From Schistocephalus solidus (lineage: Eukaryota; Platyhelminthes; Cestoda; Diphyllobothriidea; Diphyllobothriidae), in NCBI GenBank assembly GCA_017591395.1, contig WEDG01003482.1:1-64000 (forward strand): a stretch of 64,000 nucleotides of DNA, written 5' to 3'. Positions 23,391 through 35,459 of this stretch are shown here, piece by piece. The notes beneath the pieces were generated by a model. It was not told the origin of the DNA. It saw only the letters and a program-made list of their open reading frames with translations, and made no database searches. Position numbers and translations under genes: made by a program. Numbering within the stretch: the first letter of the stretch is position 1; each line of letters starts with the position of its first letter.

Positions 23391-24829
23391 CTCTCCGTTA
23401 CTATGACCATCTGTTTTTGTCTAATTCTGCTATTGATATAATCTGGGCGTAGATGTAGCACAGGAGGTAGATCGAGCTCAAGTTTGCGTCACTGCAAACA
23501 AGTTAACTAGTGAGTCACCATTTTGTTCTCTTCAGCCCAGTGTTGTTCCTCGTCGTCTCTTGATGTTGCACTCTCTTTATCGCACTTAGATAGGATATAA
23601 TAAGTTAATTCAGCGTCGATGCCAAAAACGATGACTGTGATATAGAAGTATCTATCTCGAAGTTCGCATTTTAGCCCAAGAACCCTTTCGAATAGTGAAC
23701 GAAAGCATCATGGGCGTTTATGCGTATCCTACCGCAGTTCCTGTCCATTATTAACTGCGTAAGCACTTCTCTCATGCAGTTATATCTCGGTAAATAGAGT
23801 ACATCTTCCAAATGGTCTAAAATGAAGTTTTATTAGCCATAAGTTGCATGCTATTTTTTAAATTCTGTCAGACCGATTTAGCGTTTAAAATTTATATATG
23901 TCATTTTTCAACTGTTGACCTTCGTTGTCCCTAGACTCTCGTCAATTTCCACAAGCGCCGCCAACGCTGCCACCACAGACCCCACACCAAAGCAGTCTTG
24001 GGCATCAGTCTTATTCAGCTCTCGAAATTCGGTTCGTTTGAATCCTTTTTCTATCGCGCATGTTAACCATTTTGCGCTTTTTGCTCTCCTCAATCGCCGG
24101 TTCAAAAGGAAAAAAAATTTCCATCAAACTGATTTGCGAGAAAATATAGTTTATCTTAAAGACTCTGACCGCCCCAGAACTACGTCCTCACATGGCTTTT
24201 GTAACCTAATTCTTCCGATTTTGACCCCATACTGCACCTACTATAACATCTGACGCCGGATAGCCAGCTCCAGCAAGTGCTGCTTCCTGATTGGTTATCG
24301 CAGAGGTGCACATATATAGCACAGATCTTGAGACTAAAGTTGCCTTGTGCTGGTCGGTTTCATCGGAACGTTAAATAAAAAGAGCGTCTTCCTTTATCGG
24401 ACACCTCAGTAGCCTCATGTCTAGCTGTTTAGTGCAGATCGAACGAAGATTCCACAAAACGTCACGGTAGTTTATTGTTGTCTCCTCTGTGTCCTCACAA
24501 ACAGCTGGTAATTTCGGCAGATCACCAAATGGCACTGTTTCGACGGTGGATTATCAAATCCCACAGTGCATTATCAGGATAGTGCACGGACGCCCACGGA
24601 TGTCATCAGGGTGGTCCCGCTTCTGCGTATTAACTAGTCGCGACTGAGCTACTCTCGGCTCTGTATTAACCGCTCCGTCGACACTCCCAGCTGGTTCTTA
24701 TCACCACGCTCCTTACTACAAACGGATGCACTGATGAGTAAAGAAGAAGACTGTTCGAGCACCCAAGCATCAGTCTGTGGTAGTATGTTGCATCCCGTGC
24801 CTTTAATGTCCCGGTAACCACACAGGTCA

Positions 24830-25240
24830 GACTGAACGCATGTTCGGATTGCTCACACACGAACAAAAGCTGGCTATGCGACGGGGCGAGGAGTTATCCC
24901 AAGTGGCTGCCCACACCTATGTTTTCAAATTTGCAGTCGCCAAGACACTCGCATATACCGGAAACTGATTGAAGACTGGTCCTCGGATGAGAACTCGGCC
25001 AATCGATGTGTCGATCTGGCTCCGGCATACGGAGTCCTTCGCAGTCACGTTTGGACATGCGTCGCTGGTGTTTGATCGGATTGCAATCGCTATAAGTGTG
25101 TTACTATTTCCGAGGCTGCACTCCTGCACGAGTTCAAAAGCTCCGAATAATCATCAAATTGTTCCGGCGCTTGACACATCTTTTTCTTTACTCGTACAGA
25201 CATCTGGAACTGGAAAATTCGCATCTGTTCGTGTGATGTA
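24830..25240 (+). pseudogene. Penelope-like GIY-YIG endonuclease remnant and 3' tail
   Basis: In shifting plus frames it reads LIEDWSSDENSANRCVDLAP then AYGVLRS. This is the C-terminal end of the GIY-YIG domain in Penelope-like ORFs ('R..LE.W.....INRH.DL.PAY..LR'). It is followed by a 3' tail (25060-25160) homologous to 51137-51235 and to the inverted copy at 20840-20940, including 'CTCCTGCACGAGTTCAAAAGCTC' and 'AAATTGTTCCGG'. Broken by stops and frameshifts; no RT part is present. Confidence 0.6.
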
Positions 25241-26745
25241 ATGATATCAACCAGAGTGCATTTATCGGCGACAAACCTGTGAAGACTGCCGTTCCGAAAG
25301 CGTAACTTATCCCCTCACCAACCTTAAGCAGCTCTCTATCTCCAAAACCGTGTGAATTGCACACTTATTCCGCCCAGTCAACTTTTAAATCCTTATAAAC
25401 ACTCCGACGAGGAACCCTGTAATAAGGGGTCCTCTGCATTCGTGTGCATTAGGGAAGAGAGCATAACGACGCAGGATTTAGACTGTCTGAGATTAAGCAG
25501 CATATTACTGGGAGGTTTAGTGAGGCTTAGAGCCGAAAACGCCATTGCTACTCCGCTTCACGCCATTTCAATGAGCTAACTCCGAGGGTCCTTCCTACTC
25601 CGGCATCCCCAGGTCGTTATTTGTTTCAAGAAGCTTTCTCAAGTTGCACTGACAGTTTCTCAAACGTTAATATAATTCTCTCTCCCCGCCGTCTTCTGTG
25701 CCATCCTTTAGAATCTCGTTGTTGTAATCACGAAAACTGCCAAACCAGAACGGCAGAAAGCCTGCTTGACGATATACTTTTGATGTCTGCAGGCTTTCTA
25801 CGATTCCTCGCGTGCTGCTGTGGTTGCTCGTTAACGTGCACACTCGTTATCTCCTCCATCAAGGGTGGCAATATGCAACGCTGTCGCGGACAGACGTTGA
25901 TGACTTGCACGTGATTTAACTAATAGTGGGGAGACTTGCACAGCGTTCCCACTACCTTCCCAACACCCAGCATAGCCCAGTGATAAGACTGGGTCATGGC
26001 GACTGCATGGGCATGTGTCGCAGTCTACGCGTGCGACTTACGTGCCGGTACCTAAGTCCACACGAACCAGGCCTCAATAATCCAGCTTCGACAGGTGTGA
26101 AAGCTGTCATAAGACGAAGATCGCAGGGTACCATTGCAATGGCTTTTGGAACCACCTTATCTCCACATATTGGCGAACTTCCGCACCGCGATTTTTATCA
26201 CTTCGGTGCAGATCCGGTGCATTGAGCAAATTGCGCAAAACTTTGGTCTCAGTTGCCCTTTTCTCTACCATACTTAACCAGTCGATTTGAGCTCGGGATG
26301 AATTCGGACACATCGTCAGATATGGGCCAGAAGCCCTCGCCTGCATGTCTGATAAAGATGAGGATCATCAGCTCTGATTTCCAAATGCCAATGTTTACTT
26401 CCTCAATGTTATCGTCATCAGTATAAGTCACTGGCGTCAACGCAGCAACCCAGATCCTCCCACAGACTGCCTGAATCTAAGCCTTAAACCACCGGAGAAG
26501 CAAAGTAATCAACTTGGGATTTATTAGTGTCATTGTGTTTCATTGTGCACACATTCCGCTGGAGTGTTCGGAGCTCCCCTCTGAGGACGCCGCCACGTCT
26601 ACAAAGGGAATCAGTTCGTGCGCGGGCTATGCTTGATCACCCAACAACATTCTTACTTTTCGGATTAAACTTCACCGAATTTTCGTTTATGACGACCAGA
26701 AAGTATAAATTTTGTCCCTCTACGGGGCGGGTGTAGAAGACCAGT
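25241..26745 (+). other. FAM135 intron, no gene seen
   Basis: An open stretch at 25621-25914 follows a CATCCCCAG acceptor-like site but has no resemblance to FAM135 and unusual Cys content. Nothing else can be supported. Confidence 0.4.
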
Positions 26746-26749
26746 CTGC

Positions 26750-27710
26750 AGTTTAGTCTAGTTACGATCAAACCCGCCTTGCTCGGGATATCTACTTGCT
26801 TGATGAGGACCTGCGAAGTTTTAAAACTATGACAACCACTGTGGGACTGCAACCCACGACAGCAAAGGCAAAGTTTGAGTATAGCCAACGTTCCAACCGC
26901 CTGAGCTATGATCTGGATCTGGGAGTTTTATCTGATCAGCGTCATGTTACTCGCTCAGTCTACCATAACCTATGGATTCCACCGATTCTGATTATAATCT
27001 TACTTGTTACGGCTGCGATCATGCCTGATCTAGCCGGCTTCGATGATGTCACGGATTGTGGGCCTCTGCACGCGAGACGATCCGCGGCAGCGGACATGGA
27101 CATCTCAATTCATTCTCTTCGCCAACGACTGAGGCCGAATACCGAAGGTCCAAGAACCAATTCCATGTCTTGATGAACTGCGTCGAGCCAGGTTTTGAGC
27201 TGACCGCCTCTTCGACGTCTCCAATTGCGTAGTTGGGCCCGTTGAAGGGCAGTAACACTGGGCTCGTAAAAAGGGACAACGAAGAGGGTGACTGAACCAC
27301 TTCAGTCGTCGTTCTTGGATGGCTTGGAATATCCTTGTGATGTTTTCGCAGCGAATGCTGACTGCATCATTTGAGACGAAGTCTGTGTACATCCCTCGGA
27401 GGATGGTCCTCGAGCAGTGGTGGTCAAATGCCTGCAGTTTTTGTTCATCTTCCACGCGTGTTGCCCAGCATTCACAGCCAGAGAGAAGGGCAGACCGGAC
27501 AGATGCACGGTATACGCGAATCTTCATGGAGATAAAAATCTCGCGTCTTGGACCCGATGCGACCAATTCTGATACAGTAAACTGATTACCCAAGCAGGAT
27601 TTCCTAAGCAATCAATCTGCAACCCACCTGATGACTGCCAAGCTTGCTTAATCAATAGTGTTCTCGACCGATTTGACTAATTAATGTCAATAACTATGGA
27701 ATTCCGGGCT
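26750..27710 (-). repeat. SINE family D copy, split by a LINE insertion
   Basis: Minus-strand family D sequence at 27556-27710 (body: GATTGATTGCTTAGGAAATCCTGCTTG...) is interrupted and resumes at 26750-26991 (rest of body plus a tRNA-like head with a CGTGGGTTGCAGTCCCAC B-box region near 26850). Related copies are at 47405-47780 (+), 59035-59380 (+) and 62620-62765 (-). The 17-bp site at the break is present on both sides of the LINE fragment. Confidence 0.65.
26992..27555 (-). mobile_element. 5'-truncated RTE-like LINE 3' end inside a SINE
   Basis: On the minus strand it starts within MKIRVYRASVRSALLSGCEC and continues WATRVEDEQKLQAFDHHCSR, then IQERRLKWF, the RT C-terminal region of a common flatworm endonuclease-RT LINE. 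A stop interrupts near 27110 and a diverged end reads TIRDIIEAG near 27030. Flanking 17-bp sequences 26975-26991 and 27556-27572 match at 14 positions, as target-site duplications. Truncation at the 5' end is typical of LINE insertion. Confidence 0.75.
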
Positions 27711-29870
27711 AATGTTCCTGGCTATCCAAACCTGGGGTTGGCTATGGTTGGCTGGTGATGAATAAAAGGCCCGATATGACCACCACAGTCCTCAATGTCT
27801 TTATTGGTACCTCTTCCAGTAAAACAATGCCATTTTCGGGCAAACTTCCCATCCATTCCTCAAGGCCTTGTTGCATCGGGTTTGACTGGAATATAAACAC
27901 TGTTTTTAGTAGTAATCCGCAGACCGCATTGTATCTCGTTAACGCGACAAACCCCAACTCTATGCATCCATCATTGTTGAATGCTCTTCAAATTCGTGCG
28001 AGAACTGTGCCAACATAACCAACCCCCTAGCAATGTCATCCCATATTAACGCGCGCATTTATGACGGTTGCCTTTCCTACTAAGCCCTGGATCATTTTAA
28101 TACGGAACCCTATGCGTATAACCACACGTCCTTGAGATTGAATTGTTTACCATATCAATGGGAGTAAATCACCCAAATTGTTGTTGCATGAAGTTAGCAC
28201 GTTTTTGTCTGCGGCTTTATGACGTACGCTGAGTATGCCTTTAATTCTATGGCGGTCGGAGTGGACTAGCAAAATTCGGTGGAACCGCTGCATTCCAAGG
28301 AAAGGGACCTGGCGAACATGCTATCGTCAAAAGTATCATTTATAATCCTGGTGTCTGTCCATCGAAAGCAGAAACGGATTTCGGGGCGGGTGGGGCGAAC
28401 CGGAGGAAGGGAGAGAGAGGGAGCGTCTATTAATTCATGTCAGCCACCCCGTCTTCAGTCAGGAGAAAACAGTTAAAACTGTTAAAAGTCGGGTCATCTG
28501 ACTTGCAAGGTGAACATTTCTAGAAAAAAGCAGCTTATGTGGTTGAGCCAGTTATAGAGGCGAAAACGCCTAAACGTTCCGGGATTGCCTAGCCGGAATA
28601 CGGGGCATTTGTATCTGCGTTAATTTGGCCCGGAAGACAGTGAAAAACGCTCTGTTTTGTCTAGCTAGGTGGACGAGCGTACGGAATCCTTTTGAGGACA
28701 GCAAGAGGTTGTTGCTTTAAAGTTCTTCTGTGTCAGTCCAGTGTTTCATGCTTTGGGAGGCAGAAACGAGTCTTCTCCTTACCATATCCTAGAGTGCTCT
28801 TCTGTACTTGCTGCAAATCGGTTCGCCGTTGATAGAACTGACAACTTGCGTTGTCCCATGAATTTGACCCAACCTGGCCTCCATGACTACAAAAGTACCT
28901 TCTATTGAAACTGGTAATCAGTCACTACTGCTATATATAAATGTATTTTTGATTCACAGAACAGTCGCCGACACTGCGCAGTTTCACTGCACAGACACCT
29001 CTGTCAGGCCCTACTCTCTGCCCGTGAGCGGATGCTGACCTTCTGGCATGAAATTTCCATCTTTATCTCGGATAATTTCTCCCCGAAGCCAGGTATTTCT
29101 TTTCTCTTTTCTTTTCGCTTTTCGAAACATGCCTTTTCCACCCCACGCCAGTTCCCCGCGGACAGTTAGTGTTCAGCTGCTCGAGAAGAGGGTGATTAGT
29201 TTGAGGGGAGGGAGGAGTTGGCTGGGGAGGGGGGAGGGGAATGGAGGGAGTGAGGACTTTCGCCACTTTTGCAGTTTTGCCCTGATGAGGTGACGATGGC
29301 TTAGGACAGGATGCCCATATATTGTCGCATTTGATGACCATAGGATGGCCTATTTCGAGATACATAAAGGACTGCATGTTTTTCTTTTCGAGGAAGTGCG
29401 ATTTGTAACCTAACTCGTTAAACTTAACGACAAATTCTACCCATTCCCCTAGCCCGTTCCAGGAAGTGTTCTTTTTGCATGCAGAATATGATTTTAAGTT
29501 ATTTCATCACTCCAAATGTTTAAAAATTTTGGCAGACGTCTACGTCACCCTATCTTTGGGTAATTTCCTGTGCTGATAGCTGTCCCAGACTTAGCTTGCG
29601 CACCTTAGCTTGTTTTTCTTTCACAGAACAATAATTTAACCTCGAGAGTTTGAGTAAATAAGATTTGTCGCTGGGAGACGGTAATGACAAAGACAAGAGA
29701 GTGCAGACAAGAGAGTAGTAGTATTAGTAGTAGTAGTAGCCGTCGTCAACCAACCCAGGTCTAAATGATCTGGCACGCGAACTTTAGCTCCTTTAACTGC
29801 TCCAATGGTCTATCAATCCGCCATGTGCCCGTCGCCCTGTCCGTTGGGATAGGAAACAAGGGTTTTCAGT
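27711..29870 (+). other. FAM135 intron, microsatellites only
   Basis: No gene is seen. Contains a GA patch at 28410-28425, a G-rich stretch at 29200-29250 and an (AGT)n run at 29716-29740. Confidence 0.45.
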
Positions 29871-29874
29871 GATT

Positions 29875-30055
29875 AGATTGCGGAGCACGCTCGTTCCGTT
29901 GTACCTCGGGAGCCCTCGCATGCAGTCGCATAGCGACCATTAACATAGGCCGGAGAGAGATCTCCGACAAAGACCAGGTAGACCGGAATTTCTGGCTTGT
30001 TAGTCCTCTTTAGCCAGCCATACCCAATCTCAGGCCCGAATAACCTAGGCGAAAG
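29875..30055 (-). repeat. SINE family C copy, body only
   Basis: Shares 'CTCGTTCCGTTG', 'GAGCCCTCGCA...CAGTCGCATAGCGAC', 'GACAAAGACCA' and 'TTTCTGGCTTRTTAG' followed by 'CCAGCCATACCCAAT' with 52855-53110 and 61010-61175. The tRNA-Arg-like head, seen on the minus strand at 53035-53112, is absent here. Orientation is inferred from that complete copy. Confidence 0.6.
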
Positions 30056-31034
30056 TATATAATATATAATTTGGGAATTTTTTAGCATATGAAAGGGCGG
30101 GTTGTGTTTCCAAGTGGTTATTGAATTTTTTAAAAAGAATACTACCTCGGTGAAAGTGCGAATCTGGAAGAAGACGTAGTTTCCTACGGTCTTTTTCTTT
30201 TGATTGTTTTATTGAAAATCAGTAAAAAATAGTAACAGCCTCAGTTGCGACCTTTTCTGGATTGGTTGGTCTGACTGAATGGAATGATATCTGCCCACAG
30301 GGTGGCATGTCACCTATTGTAACTTAGTTTTTGTTAAGTGTTTCGAAGTTACTGGTATTGTGACCTAGTCAGAGTTATATTTTCTGCCTGAAAGGTCACG
30401 TGTAAGCATGTTATGAGGTAGATTATCCCCCCCCTTACGTGTGCCCATCTATAGGTTATGTCGTGAGGCCTCTCAATTACTCACTTTTTACCCATTCAGG
30501 TTTAGAAAATTCGGATTTTCGGTCGGTTTTGGAGCACCTCACGGACGGTTTCCAGGTAGGCTGTTGGGTCTGTTTCCTTATTTCTCACTGCTTTCCTGTT
30601 GCACGGCTTCTTCCCCTTAAATCCTGCTTTAGGGAAAATTTATGAAAACTGCCCTGTTTGACAACTGTGCTGTGCCCTAGGTTGAGTGTGACACTTCGGT
30701 GGCATGGCGAAACACCGAAAGCTGCACCTAGTCTTGTCTCTAGTGTGTAACTGTCTGGAACATGCCGTTCCCGTTTGGGTCCAGTGCCATCCAAATGCAC
30801 TTTTTGGTTATTACGGCAGGTTAAAACTAACCATCTGAGGCTGCCAACTAACGACGGCATAATTCAATTCTTTTCGGGCTGAGTCCGAAGTCTTATCGAA
30901 TCTGCCGCACTGTAAACTAATTTACGTCCAAGTAGCTACTACCCTCTCCCTCGATTGTGGTCGCTTGCGAAGGGTGGACTTATTAACTTACCTGCATAGG
31001 ATGGTCCTACGTAGCTTTCTTTGTTTATTTCCAG

Positions 31035-31329
31035 CGAATGGCTGAACGCATTTGCAGATGATATTTTTGGTAACTGCATAGTCGAAGACTACCGACTGTT
31101 TAGCACCAGGGCTGTGCCTCTGGGCACCACTCGCCAAAAGCAAACCATGCCTTGGTACCGTCCGTTTCATTGTTATTAACTTAGTCTGCGGTTTATCGCT
31201 GCGTCTCTACCATCTGCTATGCACCAGAGATGCTCTCTGACCGCCGCTAGCATTTTTAAATACTTCCAGTGATGGAAGATGAAAATCTGGCGACAGCTAT
31301 TCGCTATTCTCACCAAACGTATCTACAGG
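31035..31329 (+). CDS. tentative pair of small FAM135 exons (31035-31069 and 31270-31329)
   Basis: After the exon ending at 15470 the family needs about 100 more residues before the exon at 39211. Here an acceptor (TTTATTTCCAG, to 31034) opens a phase-2 frame reading EWLNAFADDIF up to a GTAACT donor at 31070. A second acceptor (CTTCCAG, to 31269) opens a phase-1 frame reading MEDENLATAIRYSHQTYLQ up to a GTGAAC donor at 31330. Phases agree with the upstream exon and with each other. The resemblance to the vertebrate 'LENLVFG...ENCIQHAHKWH' stretch is weak. At least one further exon would still be needed before 39211. Could easily be chance. Confidence 0.25.
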
Positions 31330-31554
31330 GTGAACACTGCTCTCGCTCGATGTATGACTTAGCTTCTTAGCCTCCATATCCCTTATTAGCCCTGGGCAAC
31401 TCACAATTTGATTATTGGCTTAGACTGTGACCAGGTGGTGTATGGTGGGGTGCAGTGGCACGCAAACGCACGTCATGAGAGCTGGGATCCCAGCCGCAGA
31501 CCCTTCTTCTTTTTGGGCAACATTCGGGTCTTGTGCAAGCTGTGTGACCAGGTG

Positions 31555-31800
31555 GACATGCCCCCTAGACGAACCGCGTGATAGATGTGCTGGGCCAACA
31601 CGGGGGCCAAATCAGGGTGTGGAATGAGGCCCCATAACAAATGCTGAACATGGAGGGGGCACTCGTGGCCAACCTGGGCACGTGTAGGTGCAGGCTCATG
31701 CTGCACCCCGCACTCCACTCCGTGGGAGATGCTTCATCTGCGCCCGACCCCATCTCCGGCCTTCTTGACTATGTATTGGCATCGGGCTCAGGAGGGTAAG

Positions 31801-31835
<35 letters not shown>

Positions 31836-31960
31836 CGGTAGATGCAGTGCAAGTCAACTATCTATTAAAACTGATATGCGCACAAGTCACCGTCCTTGGA
31901 CCAACCTTCAGTGAAGCATACGGTAGACATCGTCGGGATACGATTGTCGAGCTGAGAGAG
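31555..31960 (+). repeat. family A repeat, long copy
   Basis: About 400 bp homologous to 43733-44135. It holds 'CGCGTGRTAGATG', 'GCCAAATCAGGGTG', 'CCATAACAAATGC.GAACATG', the '.GCAGGCTCATGCTGCACC' part, a GA microsatellite at 31803-31833, 'CGGTAGATGCAGTGCAAGTC', and ends in 'GAAGCATACGGTAGACATCGT'. This pair defines the fullest form of the family in the window. Non-coding. Confidence 0.7.
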
Positions 31961-32007
31961 TGGCACGCTGTGATCCGTGATCTTGATGTGTTAAGTGCTC
32001 TTCAAAT

Positions 32008-32500
32008 CAGATGAAGTAGCTGCGACCGCTGGGATGAAAGGTTTATTCGCCTGACGTTTCGGATTCTTGCTCGGACCCCTCTTCTTAGACAGTAGCGACC
32101 GAAGACGTTGAGGGTAGCACAAATCGATTAACGAGAAGCACTAGGAATAAATCTAGCCTAAGACCAGAGTGAATAGATTTGTCAAACTCGTCAAAACTCA
32201 TCCATAGGTGGCTGACCTGTCTGAATGAAGGTGAAACTGACATGTCTGGTATAAAACTGGTGGGAGTGAAAACCTGTAGGAAACTGTAGGACAGGGCTGT
32301 TCGTGGTGCCGACGTTCTGAGAGACGGGAGTTGCGACGAGTTGCGAGAGCAGAGGTAAAATAACACTTCAAACAACTATATGCGAGTTCTGGTCCGTTAC
32401 ACCGAAAACCCACGCTGGAAGATGAATGCGAGCAGGAATACGAAGCGTCAGGTGAATAAACTTCGTATCACAGCGATTGCGTCTACTTCTGAACTAATTC
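32008..32500. repeat. inverted repeat with hammerhead-like cores (site 2)
   Basis: The left arm, 32008-32090 on the minus strand, reads ...AATCC GAAACGTCAGGCGAATAAAC followed by CCCAGCGGTCGC and CTACTTC. The right arm, 32418-32500 on the plus strand, reads GATGAATGCGAGCAGGAATA then CGAAGCGTCAGGTGAATAAA and CTACTTC. The two are diverged versions of one module in inverted, diverging order, 330 bp apart. The cores are degenerate: CUGAUGA is lost on the left and GAAG replaces GAAA on the right. Confidence 0.5.
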
Positions 32501-32554
32501 CTGGAAATCGCCTTTCGCTTGTATCGGAAATCCTCTTCAAGTGTTTTTATGTGG

Positions 32555-34128
32555 GCCTGGCAGCGTGGTGGTACGCTTAGGTGCAAATTTTTGCCGTGCC
32601 AGCAACCTGCTTTTTCCGTTATATCCGGTCTTCTTGAATTTCTCATGACACCGCGTTCAGGTGGGTGGGAGAAGAGAACAAGGGGAGGGAGGGAGATAGA
32701 GCCAGTACGGCAGATTCAGCACTTTAAACTAATTCACGCGCAAGTCGCTGTCCCTGTGCCCACGCTGATGTACGGCACATAGTTAGCATAGTCGATACCG
32801 ATTATCAAACTGTTGTTCCGGCCGAAACTACAACGATTCATTTCTTTTCGCGCGTCGTGATACAGCCTGAAGCTGTTAGGAAGAAGTACCCCGAAGGTTT
32901 TATTTGCAATACCCAGACGAATTGTGCCCCGTTAGTTTTCACCATCTAATCCCTCGCTTTTTTGAGGATCGAGTTAAAATCTGCCTCATTACAGTCTGCA
33001 GACAGTCATTCTCCATGTTTGCGGAGATGATAGTTATTGTCTATAAGGCCAGTTTACAGGCCATGTTAAGGTAAATATGCAGCATAGATGGAGCTAACAA
33101 AGAAACAAAACTCCTGACTATCGTGTAACCAGTTTTTCACTAGTACCCAACAACATTTTATTGCATTTCTGCTCTGGTATTCTATAGTTTTGCTTTCGCC
33201 CACGAAGGTCACCCCTGCGGGTGATGACCTCCTGTTACAGTTGTGCAAGGGTGGTGAGCGCATCGAGCCGGTGGGTTTCAGAGCCTGAATAAGATGCCAT
33301 TTTCGACGGGCCGTCGCTGTACGCGTACGCCCGCCTCATACTCATAGGGGCATTTCATCCGAATTCTTGGAACAGAAACAAAAATCTTATGACCAGCTTG
33401 ATTATGCCAATCCACTGGTCCTCAGTTGCCCTGATTACGTCCGATTATCTAAGGGTAAAGTTTAACATGTCCAGGACATCTCTACTTCGGCCGGAATTAT
33501 CTAGACGAATTGGCATACAGTTGCCCGTTCTCTCAGCAGCATTGGAACCGTTGCTTTGGTTAATACTTGATAATAAAGAAGAATTACTGATAGAGACTAT
33601 GTGGATCAATGGTGGGTGGGCGATCATCGATCGGTTACGGGACTCACTCGTCCCGTTCTGCCTTGACGTTCGCCTTCGAGCCCCGCCAACAGCCGCCCAG
33701 CGGCTATTTATACAGTAGATTCCCGATCTCATGTAAGATCAACCGTTCTTCTGAAATGTGTTTCAAGTACGTGTGGTTGTCATATCGATCGTCTTACAGC
33801 CTAATCCGAAGATATTTGTGTCACGTCAGGATGTCGGCGTATAAAATGTCTCTTGCTGACCGCCTACAAAAAGCATTATCTGTGAAAAAATGGCTACTTG
33901 AGTACTATGAATTTTCTCATGGATTTCCTATGCCCTTATTAATTCAAATATATTATATAAAAATATTCTTTCTCCAACTCATACGGCAGGCAATTACATC
34001 TTTAAATTGCATGTTTGAAGAAAGGGTATCCTTCGGTTTTATGGAGTTTCTAAATTTCCGAATAATCTTAAACCCTACCGGTCGTTGGACTTCAAACTTC
34101 AGATTATATTCCCTTTAAGTAAAACCGG
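32555..34128 (+). repeat. 1.5-kb direct repeat, copy 1
   Basis: Nearly identical to 41225-42770 from the family-A-like left part (AATTCACGCGCAAGTCGCTG) through to 34069, then similar with indels to 34128. Copy 1 has an extra ~30 bp near 33442-33472. It includes a short segment related to SINE family C (33640-33720, with an ACGGGAC...GTCCCGT hairpin). Long ORFs in it are not shared in frame and look non-coding. I take it as a longer transposon whose left end is family A. Confidence 0.75.
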
Positions 34129-34139
34129 GTCAAGGTGTA

Positions 34140-35455
34140 TTTCGAGGGAGAGAGAGAGCAAGAGAGAGAGAGAGAGAGAGGGATACAGTTGGTAGTGGTC
34201 GTGCAAACACACGTAGGTCACTGCGTCTACTGCCAGCCTGCCCTGACGTCTCTGAAACTCGAAGGTCGAACTGCCATTTATTTATTTTTCACTATCATCA
34301 TCTGGTTTGGCGTACGCCCTCCTGTTGAAGGTGAATTTTGCCTGGTTATATTCATACCATATGACGTATTGAGCAATAATGGCGGCGTGTTTCTGCTGCT
34401 GGCGCCAGCTTTTTGTGACGTGACATGGCCTCGCGGTATGCTTTTGATATCTCTGTCAATAACTCCATCTTGATATCCCTGGCACCGGTTGTCATAGCTA
34501 TCGCGCGTCTGTGTGCGGTTCGTCATCTGTCCTTTTGCTGCGTCGACTTCTGCGCTTTGACCTTTATCCACCCCACAAAGGTCGTCGCGTACCTGCCGAT
34601 CTGATTGACGGAGCCCGTGTGTGCATGCGCGCATGCGGCGCTGTGATCCGAGGGTGCTTCAGTGCGTACTTTTTTAATGCGCACGTCGGACGTCGGTAAC
34701 TTATTCAGCACCCCTGGCGCTGACTCGTTTTATCCCGTCAAGGTCGTGGTATGAGTCTGGTGCAGCGAGACCCTTCACAAGCCCTTCGGATTGTACTAAT
34801 ACCTCGAACATTCGCGAGAATATGATCCAGAGCCCGTCGCGAATCAGGGGAAATAGCAAATGTTTGGTACGGGTCGTAAAAAATTGTCCATTCTATAACT
34901 TATGCTCTCAATGTGACGCAAATCATGCTCCCAAGGCACTTTACTTCCAGTTGAAAGTTAACTTGATACATTAAGCTTAAAAAGAAGTAATTTTTAATGT
35001 AAAATTACAGTACCATATCGTCTCATGGGGATTTGCCAAATTACGCATTTGCTGTACGGTATAATAATGCCACCCCCTATACTAATTCATTGGCTGCTGT
35101 TGTGTTTTGCATTCGAAGTAAAGTAAAACCAAGTAAGGAATTGGACATTTTCTTTTTCATTGTCAGGAAGGTAAACTGCATATATCACACGAAGGTACAA
35201 TTAAATAAAAAAGAGAAAACACTGACGCACTCTGCATCGACAGTGTGGGTATTTAACGAGTTTAAAGGTATTTAAAAACAGAAAAACAAATTTCTACATA
35301 AAATCGGCAGAACTACATTTGTTACTTTTTTCGTTTCCACAGAAATTACTCTCTAACTTGGAGTAAATCCGTCTGAACGAAGTTTCTTGAGCGCAGACCG
35401 AAAGTGTATATGTATATTTGAGCATCAGCCACGGCGGGATAACAGCGTAATATTC
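34140..35455 (+). other. FAM135 intron, GA tract, no gene seen
   Basis: A GA microsatellite at 34146-34180 is followed by partial family-A-like sequence to about 34240. The rest holds no supported feature. Confidence 0.45.
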
Positions 35456-35459
35456 AGTT

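Noticed and set aside
24728..24775. CTGATGAGT followed by TTCGAGC as a hammerhead core
   Set aside because: GAAA is missing and stem II does not form.
25621..25914. Cys-rich ORF as a FAM135 exon
   Set aside because: Phase would have to be 1 and there is no resemblance to the expected segment.
29281..29310. CTGATGAGGTGACG as a hammerhead core
   Set aside because: No stem II or GAAA follows.
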